Shown one piece after another: positions 1 to 9,096 of a stretch of 64,000 nucleotides of DNA (position 1 is the first letter of the stretch; each line of letters begins with the position of its first letter). A program made the position numbers and the translations under genes. The notes beneath the pieces were generated by a model, which had not been told where the DNA came from, did not search any database, and worked only from the letters and a program-made list of their open reading frames with translations. This DNA comes from Sedimentibacter sp. (lineage in GTDB: Bacteria; Bacillota; Clostridia; Tissierellales; Sedimentibacteraceae): contig JAHDLA010000016.1 of the NCBI GenBank assembly GCA_018436705.1, positions 124,001 through 188,000 on the forward strand, read 5' to 3'.

Positions 1-401
1 AAGAAAAAAACATGAAACAAAAATCAGAGATGCTTTTGGATAAGCTTGGGCTTCTAAAATTAAAAAATGAAACAGCAAGCTCACTTCCTTACGGCGAGCA
101 GCGAAAATTGGAAATAGCCAGAGCATTGGCAACGGATGCAAAACTGCTGCTGCTTGATGAGCCGGCAGCAGGCATGAACCCCAGCGAAACCATGCAGCTT
201 TCCAAATTTATTCATACTATAAGAGATGAATTCGAACTGACTATTTTTATGATTGAACACCATATGGATCTCGTTATGGAAATCTCAGATAAAATCTATG
301 TACTTGACTTCGGCCAGCTTATTGCTCAAGGTACGGCAAATGAGGTTAAAAATAATCAAAGAGTTATAGAAGCTTACTTGGGGGTGGAAGAAGATGCTTG
401 A
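1..401 (+). CDS. livG: Branched-chain amino acid ABC transporter ATP-binding protein LivG (5' truncated)
   Basis: This is the C-terminal part of a LivG-type ATPase. The frame is open to the left edge, so the first ATG at base 12 is internal and the true start lies outside the window. What remains holds the ABC signature (LPYGEQRKLEIARAL), the Walker B box (LLLLDEPAAGMNP, where the Ala-Gly-Met-Asn-Pro tail is typical of LivG) and the H-loop (MIEHHMD). The protein would power import of leucine, isoleucine and valine at the cytoplasmic face of the membrane. It overlaps livF by 8 bases, so the two are translationally coupled; the binding protein and permeases presumably lie upstream, outside the window. 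Confidence 0.9.
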   Translation, partial: EKNMKQKSEMLLDKLGLLKLKNETASSLPYGEQRKLEIARALATDAKLLLLDEPAAGMNPSETMQLSKFIHTIRDEFELTIFMIEHHMDLVMEISDKIYVLDFGQLIAQGTANEVKNNQRVIEAYLGVEEDA

Positions 402-1101
402 AATTAAGAATCTGCATGTAAATTACGGCGGTATTTCAGCGGTAAAGGGAATTAATATCACCGTTCCAGAGAAATCCATTGTTACACTTATTGGAGCAAA
501 CGGCGCCGGCAAAAGCACCACTCTCAGAACAATTGCAGGCCTTGTAAAACCCAGCGATGGGGAAATAAATTTTCTAGGTGAAAATATCATAGGCATGGAT
601 ACAATAAATATTGTTGCAAAAGGTGTTACTTTGGTTCCTGAAGGAAGAAGGGTATTTGCAAATTTAACTGTATTGGAAAATTTAAAAATAGGTGCTTATC
701 TTCAAAAGGAAGGTATTAATGAAAGTATAGATGAAGTTTACGATCTGTTCCCCAGGCTTAAGGAGCGCTCATGGCAACTTGCAGGAACGTTGTCCGGCGG
801 AGAGCAGCAAATGCTTGCTGTAGGCAGAGCCCTCATGGCTAAACCTAAACTTATAATGATGGATGAACCCTCTCTCGGCCTGGCTCCTTTGATAGTTAAT
901 AATATATTTGACATTATAAAAGAAATAAATAAATTAGGTACTACCATATTACTTATAGAGCAAAATGCAAATAAAGCTCTAAAGGTTGCCGATTACGGTT
1001 ACGTACTTGAAACAGGCAATATAACAATGGAGGGAAATGGAAGCGAGCTTTTGCAGAACGAAAAAATAAAAGATGCATATCTTGGAACTTCAAAAAAATA
1101 A
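394..1101 (+). CDS. livF: Branched-chain amino acid ABC transporter ATP-binding protein LivF
   Basis: This is a full-length 235-residue LivF-type ATPase, the usual size. Walker A (GANGAGKS) lies at about residues 34-41, the signature LSGGEQQ at about 135-141, Walker B (LIMMDEPSLGL) at about 153-163, and the H-loop is LLIEQNA. The EGRRVFANLTVLENL stretch after the Q-loop is characteristic of LivF. The ATG lies 7 bases after a GGGGTGG ribosome site inside the end of livG. LivF would pair with LivG as the heterodimeric motor of a high-affinity branched-chain amino-acid importer. The operon ends here at a strong hairpin. Confidence 0.92.
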   Translation: MLEIKNLHVNYGGISAVKGINITVPEKSIVTLIGANGAGKSTTLRTIAGLVKPSDGEINFLGENIIGMDTINIVAKGVTLVPEGRRVFANLTVLENLKIGAYLQKEGINESIDEVYDLFPRLKERSWQLAGTLSGGEQQMLAVGRALMAKPKLIMMDEPSLGLAPLIVNNIFDIIKEINKLGTTILLIEQNANKALKVADYGYVLETGNITMEGNGSELLQNEKIKDAYLGTSKK

Positions 1102-1131
1102 AAATAAAGAGAGTTACTCCTCTTTATTTTT
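1100..1131. terminator. Bidirectional intrinsic terminator between livF and the Fur-family gene
   Basis: A perfect 12-bp stem (1100-1111 with 1120-1131) encloses an 8-base loop. It is followed by a T tract on the + strand, and by an equivalent T tract on the - strand. The - strand gene's stop codon at 1114-1116 sits in the loop, so one hairpin ends both convergent genes. Confidence 0.85.
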
Positions 1132-1548
1132 ATTTTTTTGCTTTTTTAGACATTCCGCACATATTCCTGTAAATTGCAGGCTGTGTCCCGTCACTTTAAA
1201 TCCTGTCTTCCTGCTTATTGACTCGTTCAAATCCTTTAACGGACAATTTTCAATCAATATGGAATTGTTGCACTTACTGCAGGTTATATAATGGCTGTGG
1301 GACAGCTCATTCAGTTCATAGGATGCCGTACCGTCTCCCTTAAGTATTTTTAACAGAACATTTTTCTCAGTAAGAACATGCAGCGTTCTGTACACCGTTG
1401 AAAGATTAATTTTATGATCATCCATTACTAGAGTCTTAAAAATTTCCTCCGCAGTGATAGGCTCTTTTGCAGATTCTATTACCGACAGTATAATATGCCT
1501 TTGCTTCGTATTTTTCAACGAAGATTTTTTTAGAAGTTCTTCAATCAT
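1114..1548 (-). CDS. Fur-family metalloregulator, Zur-like
   Basis: This 144-residue protein has the Fur-family layout. An N-terminal winged helix carries the recognition-helix motif LSTVYRTL; the C-terminal dimerisation part has a SHSHYITC histidine cluster and two Cys-x-x-Cys pairs (CSKC and CAEC) for structural zinc. The IENCPLKDL segment resembles the IESCPMDKL segment of Bacillus Zur. The residue matching PerR His37 is Glu, and the PerR Asp85 position is also Glu, so a peroxide sensor is less likely. I infer a zinc- or iron-responsive repressor. The start has a good ribosome site (GAGGTGA). A perfect consensus promoter with an overlapping inverted repeat lies about 200 bases upstream. 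Confidence 0.85.
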   Translation of the reverse strand: MIEELLKKSSLKNTKQRHIILSVIESAKEPITAEEIFKTLVMDDHKINLSTVYRTLHVLTEKNVLLKILKGDGTASYELNELSHSHYITCSKCNNSILIENCPLKDLNESISRKTGFKVTGHSLQFTGICAECLKKQKNKNKEE

Positions 1549-1731
1549 AATTCACCTCTAATAAACAATATAAATTTATGCCAAAATTTAAGTCATATGA
1601 AGCAAAATTATGATGCTTCTTTCAGAGTCTTGGCACATCACCTGTACAAAATGTACAGTAAATATACATACAAGGAAGCGATCTCAGCGAATAAATAATT
1701 TAGATCGTTAAAACATCAAATAACATGCACT

Positions 1732-1785
1732 TAATTGCAATATATTGGCATTTGCAATTATACTTTACTTATTATAATTTGTCAA
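1732..1785 (-). promoter_or_regulatory. Consensus sigma-A promoter with overlapping inverted-repeat operator, upstream of the Fur-family gene
   Basis: Reading the - strand, TTGACA (1780-1785) and TATAAT (1757-1762) are separated by exactly 17 bases. A 9-bp perfect inverted repeat, TAATTGCAA at 1732-1740 and TTGCAATTA at 1752-1760 with an 11-base spacer, covers the -10 box and the expected start near 1750. The transcript would have a leader of about 200 bases before the Fur-family start at 1548. That leader contains further dyads at 1642-1658 (7-bp arms, 3-base loop), 1599-1619 and 1680-1707. Confidence 0.7.
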
Positions 1786-1810
1786 CATGCCATGAAAATA
1801 TAGCTTCTTT

Positions 1811-2341
1811 CTATTCTTGAAATTCCATAACCATTATGTATCGGTCATGTGATTTTCCATATTCGTCCATACTTGTTTCGGTTATCTTAAACCCAATTTT
1901 TTCATAGAGTCCTATTGCAGGCTCATTCTCAGTGTCCACAGTAAGAGACATTCTTTTAAATCCCTGCTCTTTAATATTTCCTATAATAATTTTCAAAAAA
2001 TGGTATCCAAGCCTATTGCCTTGAAGTTCATCCGCTATTGCAAAATCAAACAAGTATACCTTTTCCGAGTCTTCCCAATCTCTCATCAAAATAGCCAAAC
2101 CAGAAATGTTCCTCTTGCCTTCCTCTTTCAAAACATACACATTTCCATGCCTTATTTGCGGCACGAGCCCCCACTCATCCATGCCTAATTCTCCAAAAAT
2201 ATCTTCCCCAAAATCAACTAGTCTCCTTAAAAACTGATTATTGTAGTCCTGCACAAGAAATACCGTTAATCCGTCAATATTCTCCAGGCTGTCTACCACC
2301 TTTTTAGGCAAGTTTTTTACTTTGTCTAATTGCATAAACAC
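1811..2341 (-). CDS. GNAT family N-acetyltransferase
   Basis: This 176-residue protein has a C-terminal GNAT fold. The acetyl-CoA pyrophosphate loop is ADELQGNRLGYHFLK at about residues 103-117, followed by motif B (NEPAIGLYEKIGFK). The first 60 residues are not conserved in any way I recognise and may set substrate specificity. The substrate is unknown; it could be a protein N-terminus, an amino acid or an antibiotic. The gene appears monocistronic: about 100 bases and the hup terminator separate it from hup upstream, and no clear terminator is seen downstream before the Fur-family promoter. Confidence 0.8.
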   Translation of the reverse strand: MFMQLDKVKNLPKKVVDSLENIDGLTVFLVQDYNNQFLRRLVDFGEDIFGELGMDEWGLVPQIRHGNVYVLKEEGKRNISGLAILMRDWEDSEKVYLFDFAIADELQGNRLGYHFLKIIIGNIKEQGFKRMSLTVDTENEPAIGLYEKIGFKITETSMDEYGKSHDRYIMVMEFQE

Positions 2342-2401
2342 CTCTCCTTTTTTATTTTCTCAAAATATTAATGCCCTAATTTTTTATTTTAATAAAATGA
2401 A

Positions 2402-2423
2402 AAAGGCCGCACTTACGACCTTT
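2402..2423 (-). terminator. Intrinsic terminator of hup
   Basis: On the - strand an 8-bp stem (2416-2423 with 2402-2409) with one G-U wobble and a 6-base loop is followed by a T-rich stretch. The wobble pairs only in the - strand RNA, which fixes the direction. Confidence 0.75.
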
Positions 2424-2447
2424 TTATTTATATCTTCAAATTCTTTA

Positions 2448-2723
2448 CTAATTAACTGCTTCTTTCAAAGACTTGCCAGCTTTAAATACTGGTGCTTTTG
2501 AAGCTGGTATTGATATTGTTTCGCCAGGATTTCTTGGATTTCTACCTTGTCTTTCTTTTCTGTCTCTAACTTCAAAAGTTCCAAATCCAACTAATTGAAC
2601 TTTGCCGCCTGCTACGAGTTCTTCTTTTATTGTTTCCATGAATCCATTTAAAGCTTTCTCTGCATCTTTTTTTGTAAATCCAGTTTTTTCTGCAACACTA
2701 GCAATTAATTCAGCTTTATTCAT
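2448..2723 (-). CDS. hup: DNA-binding protein HU
   Basis: This 91-residue protein is the normal HU size. It starts MNKAELIASVAEKTG, has the conserved VGFGTFEVRDRKERQGRNP segment that begins the DNA-binding arm, and ends with the APVFKAGKSLKEAV helix typical of HU. It binds DNA without strong sequence preference and bends it as part of the nucleoid. The start follows an AAGGAGGGTTT ribosome site. It lies downstream of spoVB and mazG, an order common in clostridia, and is followed by its own terminator. Confidence 0.96.
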   Translation of the reverse strand: MNKAELIASVAEKTGFTKKDAEKALNGFMETIKEELVAGGKVQLVGFGTFEVRDRKERQGRNPRNPGETISIPASKAPVFKAGKSLKEAVN

Positions 2724-2766
2724 AAAAAACCCTCCTTAAATTCTTTTGTTTTTTTATCTAAATTCC

Positions 2767-4200
2767 TTATTGGAACTTTGATTTTTCCCATAGCTCATCC
2801 ATTTCTTCAAGTGTCATATCTTTTAAGTCTCTCCCTGCATGAGTCTCTATGTATTTAAATCTTTCAATAAATTTATTTATAGTCCTGTTAAGGGCAATAT
2901 CAGGATTAATTTTTACAAATCTTGATAAGTTAACAAGAGCAAATAATAAATCTCCGAACTCTTCTTCCATTTTTTCAGGATTATTTTTATCGTACTCCTC
3001 AAGAAATTCCAAGAGTTCTTCTTTAATTTTCAAAACAGCTCCATCTGCATTCGGCCAGTCAAATCCTACCTCAGCTGCTCTTTTTTGAATTTTATAGCTT
3101 CTGCTAAGAGGCGATAATGCTTTTGGTACGTTCTTCAAATTATCTGTATACGTATTTAATTTCTTTTCCTTATGCTTTGATGTTTCCCAGTTTTGAAGAG
3201 CTTCATCCACGTTGTCGGCCTTAATATCCCCAAATACATGAGGATGCCTGAAATACATTTTTTTGCACAAATTTGTTATGATATCATTTAAATTGAAGTA
3301 ACCTTCTTCACTGCCAATCTCTGCGTGAAAAACTACCTGAAACAATAAATCTCCAAGCTCTTCAATGAGATTATCTATATCATCATTATCTATGGCATCC
3401 ACCACTTCATAAGCTTCTTCCACAACATGCTGTCTTATAGATTCATGGGTCTGTTTCCTGTCCCAAGGGCATCCGTCAGGCCCTCTCAATATTTTCACAA
3501 TTCTGCATAGATTAGTAACATTATACACTGTATTTTTCGAAATTTCAATAGGTAGAACACAAAAATATGTTGAAAATCCGTATTTTTTTTCTTGATCCAG
3601 CATGTACAAAGGAGTTTTTTCGACATTTTCTTTCAAAACATCAATATTTAAAATATATGAGTCATCAGAATATGTTTCCATGAGGATAAGTTTCAACTGT
3701 GAAGCCATTTCATGATCATATACCTGAGTTACTATATTTAAGGAATTTATATCGAAAGAAAACTCATCCGCCTCAAGACAATCCAAAACTTTAATAGATT
3801 TGTAATCTGAAAACCCCGACAGCTTTATGCATTTATCAAGAAAACTCATTCCATCAATTATTATTATACTTATTTGGTCTTTATATTCATTCAAAAGCTT
3901 TTTTGTTACTATATCGCCATAATATGGACTTCCTGCGGTACAATAATTAATTTTGCCGTAGGTATTTGCAGACTCAACTATTTTATCGGCCATTTTTTCA
4001 TAAACTTCATCAAAAGTTTCATATTTTTCAAAAAAATTATCAAAGCATTCTATATTTATTTCTTTTTTAAGCTCTTTTACTGCTGGATGTCTTTCTGTCC
4101 TTGCAAATGTCGGTATATTTTCGCTTAATGCCTTATATGCCTTCACAGTCAAATCATCACGGTTTCCTGCTCCTAGTCCTATAATTTGAATAGTATTCAT
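2767..4200 (-). CDS. mazG: MazG nucleoside triphosphate pyrophosphohydrolase with N-terminal SAM-methylase-like domain (YabN type)
   Basis: This 477-residue two-part protein matches Bacillus YabN. Residues 1 to about 210 resemble tetrapyrrole (corrin/porphyrin) methylases (IQIIGLGAGNRDDLT at the start, then TAGSPYYGD). Two MazG domains follow, with GPDGCPWDRKQTHES and VEEAYEVVDAI near 240-270 and a second EELGDLLFALVNL helix near 410. MazG hydrolyses NTPs or dNTPs to monophosphates and pyrophosphate, probably for pool cleaning. The methylase part has no proven role in this family. The start codon is 1 base after the spoVB stop, so the two are co-translated. Confidence 0.93.
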   Translation of the reverse strand: MNTIQIIGLGAGNRDDLTVKAYKALSENIPTFARTERHPAVKELKKEINIECFDNFFEKYETFDEVYEKMADKIVESANTYGKINYCTAGSPYYGDIVTKKLLNEYKDQISIIIIDGMSFLDKCIKLSGFSDYKSIKVLDCLEADEFSFDINSLNIVTQVYDHEMASQLKLILMETYSDDSYILNIDVLKENVEKTPLYMLDQEKKYGFSTYFCVLPIEISKNTVYNVTNLCRIVKILRGPDGCPWDRKQTHESIRQHVVEEAYEVVDAIDNDDIDNLIEELGDLLFQVVFHAEIGSEEGYFNLNDIITNLCKKMYFRHPHVFGDIKADNVDEALQNWETSKHKEKKLNTYTDNLKNVPKALSPLSRSYKIQKRAAEVGFDWPNADGAVLKIKEELLEFLEEYDKNNPEKMEEEFGDLLFALVNLSRFVKINPDIALNRTINKFIERFKYIETHAGRDLKDMTLEEMDELWEKSKFQ

Positions 4201-4201
4201 T

Positions 4202-5794
4202 TTATTTCCTCACAAACCTTGCTAGTTTTTCTCCTTTTGGTATTAACTCTAAATCTGCCTTAGTAATTGCCCCCGTTGCAAACAGGCATATAACATAAAC
4301 TATAACAGCTATTGTTATTGAGCCAAGTGTCGCCAAATTCTGACTATGAAGCACAGATTTAAAAAATCTAAATGAAACACCTGTTGCTGCTGCCATTATT
4401 GCAACCGAAAGAAGTGATCTTGAGGACACCTGTATCAATTTAATTTTTATGCTTGTTTTATTTATATCATACCAGTTCAGAAGCGCAACTACAAAATAAG
4501 ATATTGTAGTGCTTATGGCCGCCCCTTTTATATTAATTGATGGCATTCCGATAAGTATGTACGATAAAATTACTTTAACTATAAGTCCGGCAATCAAGTT
4601 TTTAACCGGATGAAACTGCTTATTAATAGATTGAAGAATCGCTGTAAATGCCTGCACCAATGTAAGGAAAATAACGCCTATTGCCAAAATTTCCAGCAAT
4701 GCTCCGGAACTTGCATGTTTTTCCGGTCCCAGCGAAGAATACAGCAAGGCAATAACCGGTTCTGCAAGCATAAACAAACCTATACCGCAAGGCAACCCTA
4801 TTATCAGAGACATTTTTACACCTGCATTTGCCGTTACATTTAATTTTACATTCTGCTTTTTTGTAAACGCATCAGTGATTGCAGGTACTAAGCTCATGGC
4901 AACGGCAGTTGAAAAAACTTGCGGAAAATTTATTAATGTTTGTGCAGTACCGCTTAACTCACCAAACATATCAGCTATCTGAACATTTGTATATCCTATT
5001 GCAGCAAGCCTGTTAGATACAATGTACGAATCCATAATTCCCATCAACGGTGCAATTGAAGCCCCAATTGTTATTGGTATTGCTATATACAGAAGACTCT
5101 TAACAATATTTTTTACAGGTTCCGTTCTATTATGCGATGATAATTTTATTTCTTCTTTAATTGATTTTTTTGTGAAAAGGAACATCAGATAAATGAGTAT
5201 TAATGCCGCAACACCTCCTGCAGATGCACCAAACGTGGCACCTGCCGCAGCCTCTTCCAGCCCTCTTCCTACCAGCGCATACGCCAAATAAAGTCCAACC
5301 GATACTCTGAACACCTGCTCTATAATCTGCGATAAAGCAATGGGAGCCATATTCTGAGTTCCTTGAAAAAATCCTCTGTAAGCCGATAAAAGGGGTACAG
5401 CAAACAATGCAGGAACCAGGGCCAGCATTGAGTAGTATGCTCCCGGAAATCCTATTAAGGATACAAGATTTTTTGCAAAAATTAGTACTAGCAGCGAAGA
5501 AATTAAACCTATAAGAAACAATCCCCATCTTGACACTTGGTATACTTGGTATGCTCCTTCAAAATTCTTTAATGCCCTTTTTTCTGAAACTAATTTTGCA
5601 ATTGCTGTTGGAAATCCTGCTAAAGATACAACAAGCAAAAGATTATATATATTATAAGCAGGCTGATAATAGCCTATGCCTTCAGTTCCTATCAAATTTG
5701 TCAGCGGTATTCTGTAAATTGCCCCCAAAATTTTTACAAGTAATCCTGCAACTCCTAGAATTGCAGCCCCTTTAATGAAGTTTTCCTTTGACAT
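4202..5794 (-). CDS. spoVB: SpoVB/MurJ-type polysaccharide lipid flippase
   Basis: This is a 530-residue membrane protein of the MOP flippase superfamily, with about 14 hydrophobic segments, the early motif GAIYRIPLTNLIGTEGIGYYQ and FPTAIAKLVSEK. SpoVB-type proteins move lipid-linked cell-wall precursors across the membrane, and in sporulating bacteria act in spore cortex formation. I place the start at the ATG at 5794 because AAAGGA lies 6-7 bases before it; a TTG at 5815 would add seven residues without a ribosome site. Order spoVB-mazG-hup matches the sporulation/housekeeping cluster of many clostridia. A paralogue acting in vegetative growth cannot be excluded. Confidence 0.88.
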   Translation of the reverse strand: MSKENFIKGAAILGVAGLLVKILGAIYRIPLTNLIGTEGIGYYQPAYNIYNLLLVVSLAGFPTAIAKLVSEKRALKNFEGAYQVYQVSRWGLFLIGLISSLLVLIFAKNLVSLIGFPGAYYSMLALVPALFAVPLLSAYRGFFQGTQNMAPIALSQIIEQVFRVSVGLYLAYALVGRGLEEAAAGATFGASAGGVAALILIYLMFLFTKKSIKEEIKLSSHNRTEPVKNIVKSLLYIAIPITIGASIAPLMGIMDSYIVSNRLAAIGYTNVQIADMFGELSGTAQTLINFPQVFSTAVAMSLVPAITDAFTKKQNVKLNVTANAGVKMSLIIGLPCGIGLFMLAEPVIALLYSSLGPEKHASSGALLEILAIGVIFLTLVQAFTAILQSINKQFHPVKNLIAGLIVKVILSYILIGMPSINIKGAAISTTISYFVVALLNWYDINKTSIKIKLIQVSSRSLLSVAIMAAATGVSFRFFKSVLHSQNLATLGSITIAVIVYVICLFATGAITKADLELIPKGEKLARFVRK

Positions 5795-5834
5795 GATTAT
5801 TCCTTTCTTGCTCAATAATTTATAGTTAAATATT

Positions 5835-6116
5835 CAGGTTTCACAACCTGTAATCTTCGGTAAAAAGCGGCAAGAACACACATCCTTATATAATACTCTT
5901 TTTTACAAGGTAAGTTCTCTTTCTAGTGTATGAAAAATATTAACAAATATATTATAATCTATTTATGTTTATTTTTCCTTAATTTCTGACACCTATGCTG
6001 AAATAAAGTTTATCACAGTTTTTCAACCTTTGAAAGAAAAATTTGTAATCTTTTTATTTTTTATTATTTGGAATATACGAATCTATGGTATAATTTTAAT
6101 AGTACAATGCAAGGAG
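5835..6116 (+). promoter_or_regulatory. Divergent spoVB/recD2 intergenic region with recD2 extended -10 promoter and ribosome site
   Basis: The 328-base gap has no gene. For recD2, an extended -10 box (TGGTATAAT, hexamer 6089-6094) lies about 34 bases before the ATG, and a perfect AAGGAG ribosome site is at 6111-6116. No convincing -35 box was found, which fits an extended -10 promoter. A small hairpin with 6-bp arms at 5835-5850 lies in the likely spoVB leader. The rest is AT-rich with nothing further recognised. Confidence 0.6.
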
Positions 6117-6122
6117 CATTTA

Positions 6123-8369
6123 ATGGAAACACTAAAAGGAACAATAGCAGAGACAATTTTTCGCAACGATGAAAATGGATATACAGTTGCAATGATGGAG
6201 TGCGAAAACGAAGTTATTACAATAACAGGAATTTTTGGAACTGACATTGCGGGAGAAATGTTAGAAATATACGGAAAAAGAGTAACTCATCCAAAATATG
6301 GCGAGCAATTTCAAGTTGATATGTACACCGCTCTTCTGCCATCTGACTTGGATAAAATTGAAAATTACCTGAGCTCTGGGTTAATTAAGGGTATAGGCAG
6401 TTACACTGCCAAAAAAATAGTTGAAGCATTTAAAGAAGACTCTTTTAATATAATACAAAATCACCCCGGCAGGCTGACTGAAATAGACGGAATAGGCGAA
6501 AAAAAAGCAGACATGATTGCAAAAAGCTTTGCCGAACAATCAGATATAAAAGAAATAATGATGTTTTTACAAGATCATGATATAAGCACAAGCTACAGCA
6601 TTAAAATATATAAGCAATACGGCAAAAACACAATTAATGTAATCAGAGAAAACCCTTACAGATTATCAGAGGACATTTACGGCATAGGTTTCAAACTGGC
6701 AGATAGGATTGCCGAATCTCTTGGCGTTGAAAAAATTTCCCCTTTTAGAATCTCTTCCGGAGCAAGATATGTGCTCATGGATTTTGCTTCGAGAGGACAT
6801 ACGTATGCGCCATACAATATGTTTCTCAACAACACCGCAAGTTTACTGGGAATCAGTTGTGATTTGGTGGAGGATGAAATTCGCAACATGGCATTTACAG
6901 GTAAAATACACATAGAAACAATTAACAATGAACGTGTTGTATATTACATTCCCTATCACACGGCAGAAGTCAGTGTATGTAAAGATCTGATCACATTATC
7001 TAGAGCGGATTTTAACTTGACAGAGGGGGATGCTTTTTCATATTTAAACAGCATCGAGAATGAATCATCCATAGTACTTTCTGAGAAACAGCGTGAAGCG
7101 GTAATACAGTCTGTTATTAACGGTGTGACAGTAGTAACTGGCGGTCCTGGAACCGGAAAAACAACCATTATCAGATCAATGATAAAAATATTCGAAATAA
7201 TGAACAAAAAGGTTATGCTTTGTGCACCTACCGGAAGAGCTGCAAAAAGAATCACTGAATCAACAGACAGAGAAGCAAAGACAATACACCGAATGCTGGA
7301 ATATGCTTATGGTGAAGACGAGAGCAGCCTTTCATTCAATAAAAATGAAGATTCTCCTCTTGACTGCGATGTAGTTATTGTAGACGAGATGTCCATGGTG
7401 GATATTCTTTTGATGAACAACCTCCTTAAAGCACTCAAAAGAAAAACAAGACTGGTTCTTGTGGGTGATGTGGATCAGTTGCCGTCCGTAGGAGCAGGCA
7501 ACGTTTTGTCAGATATAATAAATTCGAACACCATTAAATTTATACGCCTTGATACAATATTCCGACAATCCGCAGGAAGTATGATTGTTCAAAATGCTCA
7601 CGCAATCAACAAAGGACTTATGCCTATTTATAATAAAAAGGACACTGACTTTTTCTTTATGAGAGAAAAAAGCAGCATTGATATATCAGAACTGATTGTT
7701 GATTTATACAGCAACAGGCTTCCTGTAAAGTACAATCTGGACTCCTTAAAAGACATTCAGATTCTTTCTCCCATGAAAAAAGGAGATGTAGGTGTAATTG
7801 AGCTGAACAAAAAAATACAAGCGAACGTAAATCCTCCATCGAAGTTTAAAAAAGAAAAAGCTTTTGGAACATATACTTTTCGTGTCGGAGACAAGGTTAT
7901 GCAGATAAAAAACAACTATCAGTCCGAATGGAAAATTTGCAGCGACGGCAGGGAAATAACAGGTGAAGGAGTTTATAATGGCGACATAGGGTATCTAATT
8001 TTTATTGATGAAGACAATCAGGAGTTAACAGTTCAATTTGATGAAGAAAAGGAAGTTGTTTACCCGTTCAATCAGCTGGATGAGCTAATACTTGCCTATG
8101 CCACTACGGTTCATAAAAGCCAGGGAAGTGAGTTTCCGGTTGTAATAATGCCTGTTGTTTGGGGTCCTCCAATGCTTCTGACACGAAATTTATTTTATAC
8201 AGCAATTACAAGAGCAAAAAAACTTGTAGTGTTGGTAGGCATTGAAAAATATATGCAGGAAATGATTAACAACAGTAAAATTGACAAGCGTTATTCGGCA
8301 CTAGATTACAGACTTCATTCTTCCTTGGAAACATACAATTTGTTATCGGAGGGCATTATTGAAATATGA
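6123..8369 (+). CDS. recD2: ATP-dependent 5'-3' DNA helicase RecD2
   Basis: This 748-residue protein is the usual RecD2 size. It has an N-terminal OB-like part (TLKGTIAETIF), three helix-hairpin-helix stretches (IKGIGSYTAKKI, LTEIDGIGEKKAD, IYGIGFKLADRI) and an SF1B helicase core. Walker A (GGPGTGKTT) is near residue 340, Walker B (VIVDEMSMVD) near 420, motif V/VI region VHKSQGSEFP near 661 and AITRAKK near 697. RecD2 unwinds DNA 5' to 3' and works in repair and replication without RecBC. The start at 6123 is chosen for its AAGGAG site; an in-frame ATG at 6030 would add a hydrophobic stretch that contains the promoter. It overlaps the next gene by 4 bases. Confidence 0.94.
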   Translation: METLKGTIAETIFRNDENGYTVAMMECENEVITITGIFGTDIAGEMLEIYGKRVTHPKYGEQFQVDMYTALLPSDLDKIENYLSSGLIKGIGSYTAKKIVEAFKEDSFNIIQNHPGRLTEIDGIGEKKADMIAKSFAEQSDIKEIMMFLQDHDISTSYSIKIYKQYGKNTINVIRENPYRLSEDIYGIGFKLADRIAESLGVEKISPFRISSGARYVLMDFASRGHTYAPYNMFLNNTASLLGISCDLVEDEIRNMAFTGKIHIETINNERVVYYIPYHTAEVSVCKDLITLSRADFNLTEGDAFSYLNSIENESSIVLSEKQREAVIQSVINGVTVVTGGPGTGKTTIIRSMIKIFEIMNKKVMLCAPTGRAAKRITESTDREAKTIHRMLEYAYGEDESSLSFNKNEDSPLDCDVVIVDEMSMVDILLMNNLLKALKRKTRLVLVGDVDQLPSVGAGNVLSDIINSNTIKFIRLDTIFRQSAGSMIVQNAHAINKGLMPIYNKKDTDFFFMREKSSIDISELIVDLYSNRLPVKYNLDSLKDIQILSPMKKGDVGVIELNKKIQANVNPPSKFKKEKAFGTYTFRVGDKVMQIKNNYQSEWKICSDGREITGEGVYNGDIGYLIFIDEDNQELTVQFDEEKEVVYPFNQLDELILAYATTVHKSQGSEFPVVIMPVVWGPPMLLTRNLFYTAITRAKKLVVLVGIEKYMQEMINNSKIDKRYSALDYRLHSSLETYNLLSEGIIEI

Positions 8370-9082
8370 ACTCATACGCAGAATCCTTCTTAGAGCTTAT
8401 TTATCCAGAAAAAAACACGTGTTTTATCTGTGAAACATATGATGAGAAGATAAATGACAAATATATTTGCTCAGACTGCGAAAAAAAAATAAAGAAAATA
8501 ATTCATCCTGCATGCAGCAAATGCTGCAAGCCTATTGAATTTAATTCTTTTGACGGACTATGCAAAGAATGCCGAGGTGCAAAAAGATATTTTGAAACAT
8601 CTCGGTCTCCATACGCATATGAAGGTATTATAAAAAAAGCCATATACAGCTATAAATACTACAATAAATCTTATTTTTTTAAATTCTTTGGAAATTGCCT
8701 CGTAGATTACATGAAAGATACAAATTATGCCGATTTTGATTTTATCGCTTCAGTTCCCCTCCATTTATCTAAAATGAGGAAACGGGGATACAATCAGTCA
8801 GAACTATTAGCAAGACACATATCCTATAAACTATGCATCCCATATGTGGATGCTCTTAAACGAACAAAAAAGACATTTAAACAAAGCGGACAAAAAAAAG
8901 AAGACAGAAGAAAAAATCTTAAAAATGCCTTTACTGTAAAAAAATCTGCACAAAAAATTATCAACAGCACGATTCTATTGGTTGATGACATATACACAAC
9001 CGGATCCACTGTTGATGAATGCTCTAAAGCTCTAATTAAGTACGGAGCAGAAAAAGTCTATATAATTACAATAGCCAGATAA
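8366..9082 (+). CDS. ComF family phosphoribosyltransferase-like protein
   Basis: This 238-residue protein has the ComF layout. Four Cys-x2-Cys-like pairs near the N-terminus (CFICETYDEK, CSDCEKK, CSKCCK, CKEC) form a probable double zinc ribbon. A type I PRTase domain follows, with the PRPP loop ILLVDDIYTTGSTVDE near residue 205. ComF proteins are needed for DNA uptake during competence in some bacteria and may act with helicases such as PriA; the enzymatic activity is unproven. Its ATGA overlap with recD2 supports a shared DNA-processing role. Confidence 0.88.
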   Translation: MNSYAESFLELIYPEKNTCFICETYDEKINDKYICSDCEKKIKKIIHPACSKCCKPIEFNSFDGLCKECRGAKRYFETSRSPYAYEGIIKKAIYSYKYYNKSYFFKFFGNCLVDYMKDTNYADFDFIASVPLHLSKMRKRGYNQSELLARHISYKLCIPYVDALKRTKKTFKQSGQKKEDRRKNLKNAFTVKKSAQKIINSTILLVDDIYTTGSTVDECSKALIKYGAEKVYIITIAR

Positions 9083-9096
9083 TATTTATTGCAAAT

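Noticed and set aside
1114..1548. Calling the Fur-family gene perR
   Set aside because: The PerR His37 and Asp85 equivalents are Glu, and the IENCP segment looks like Zur.
6030..6122. In-frame 31-codon extension of recD2
   Set aside because: It includes the -10 box and has no ribosome site; the ATG at 6123 has a perfect AAGGAG.
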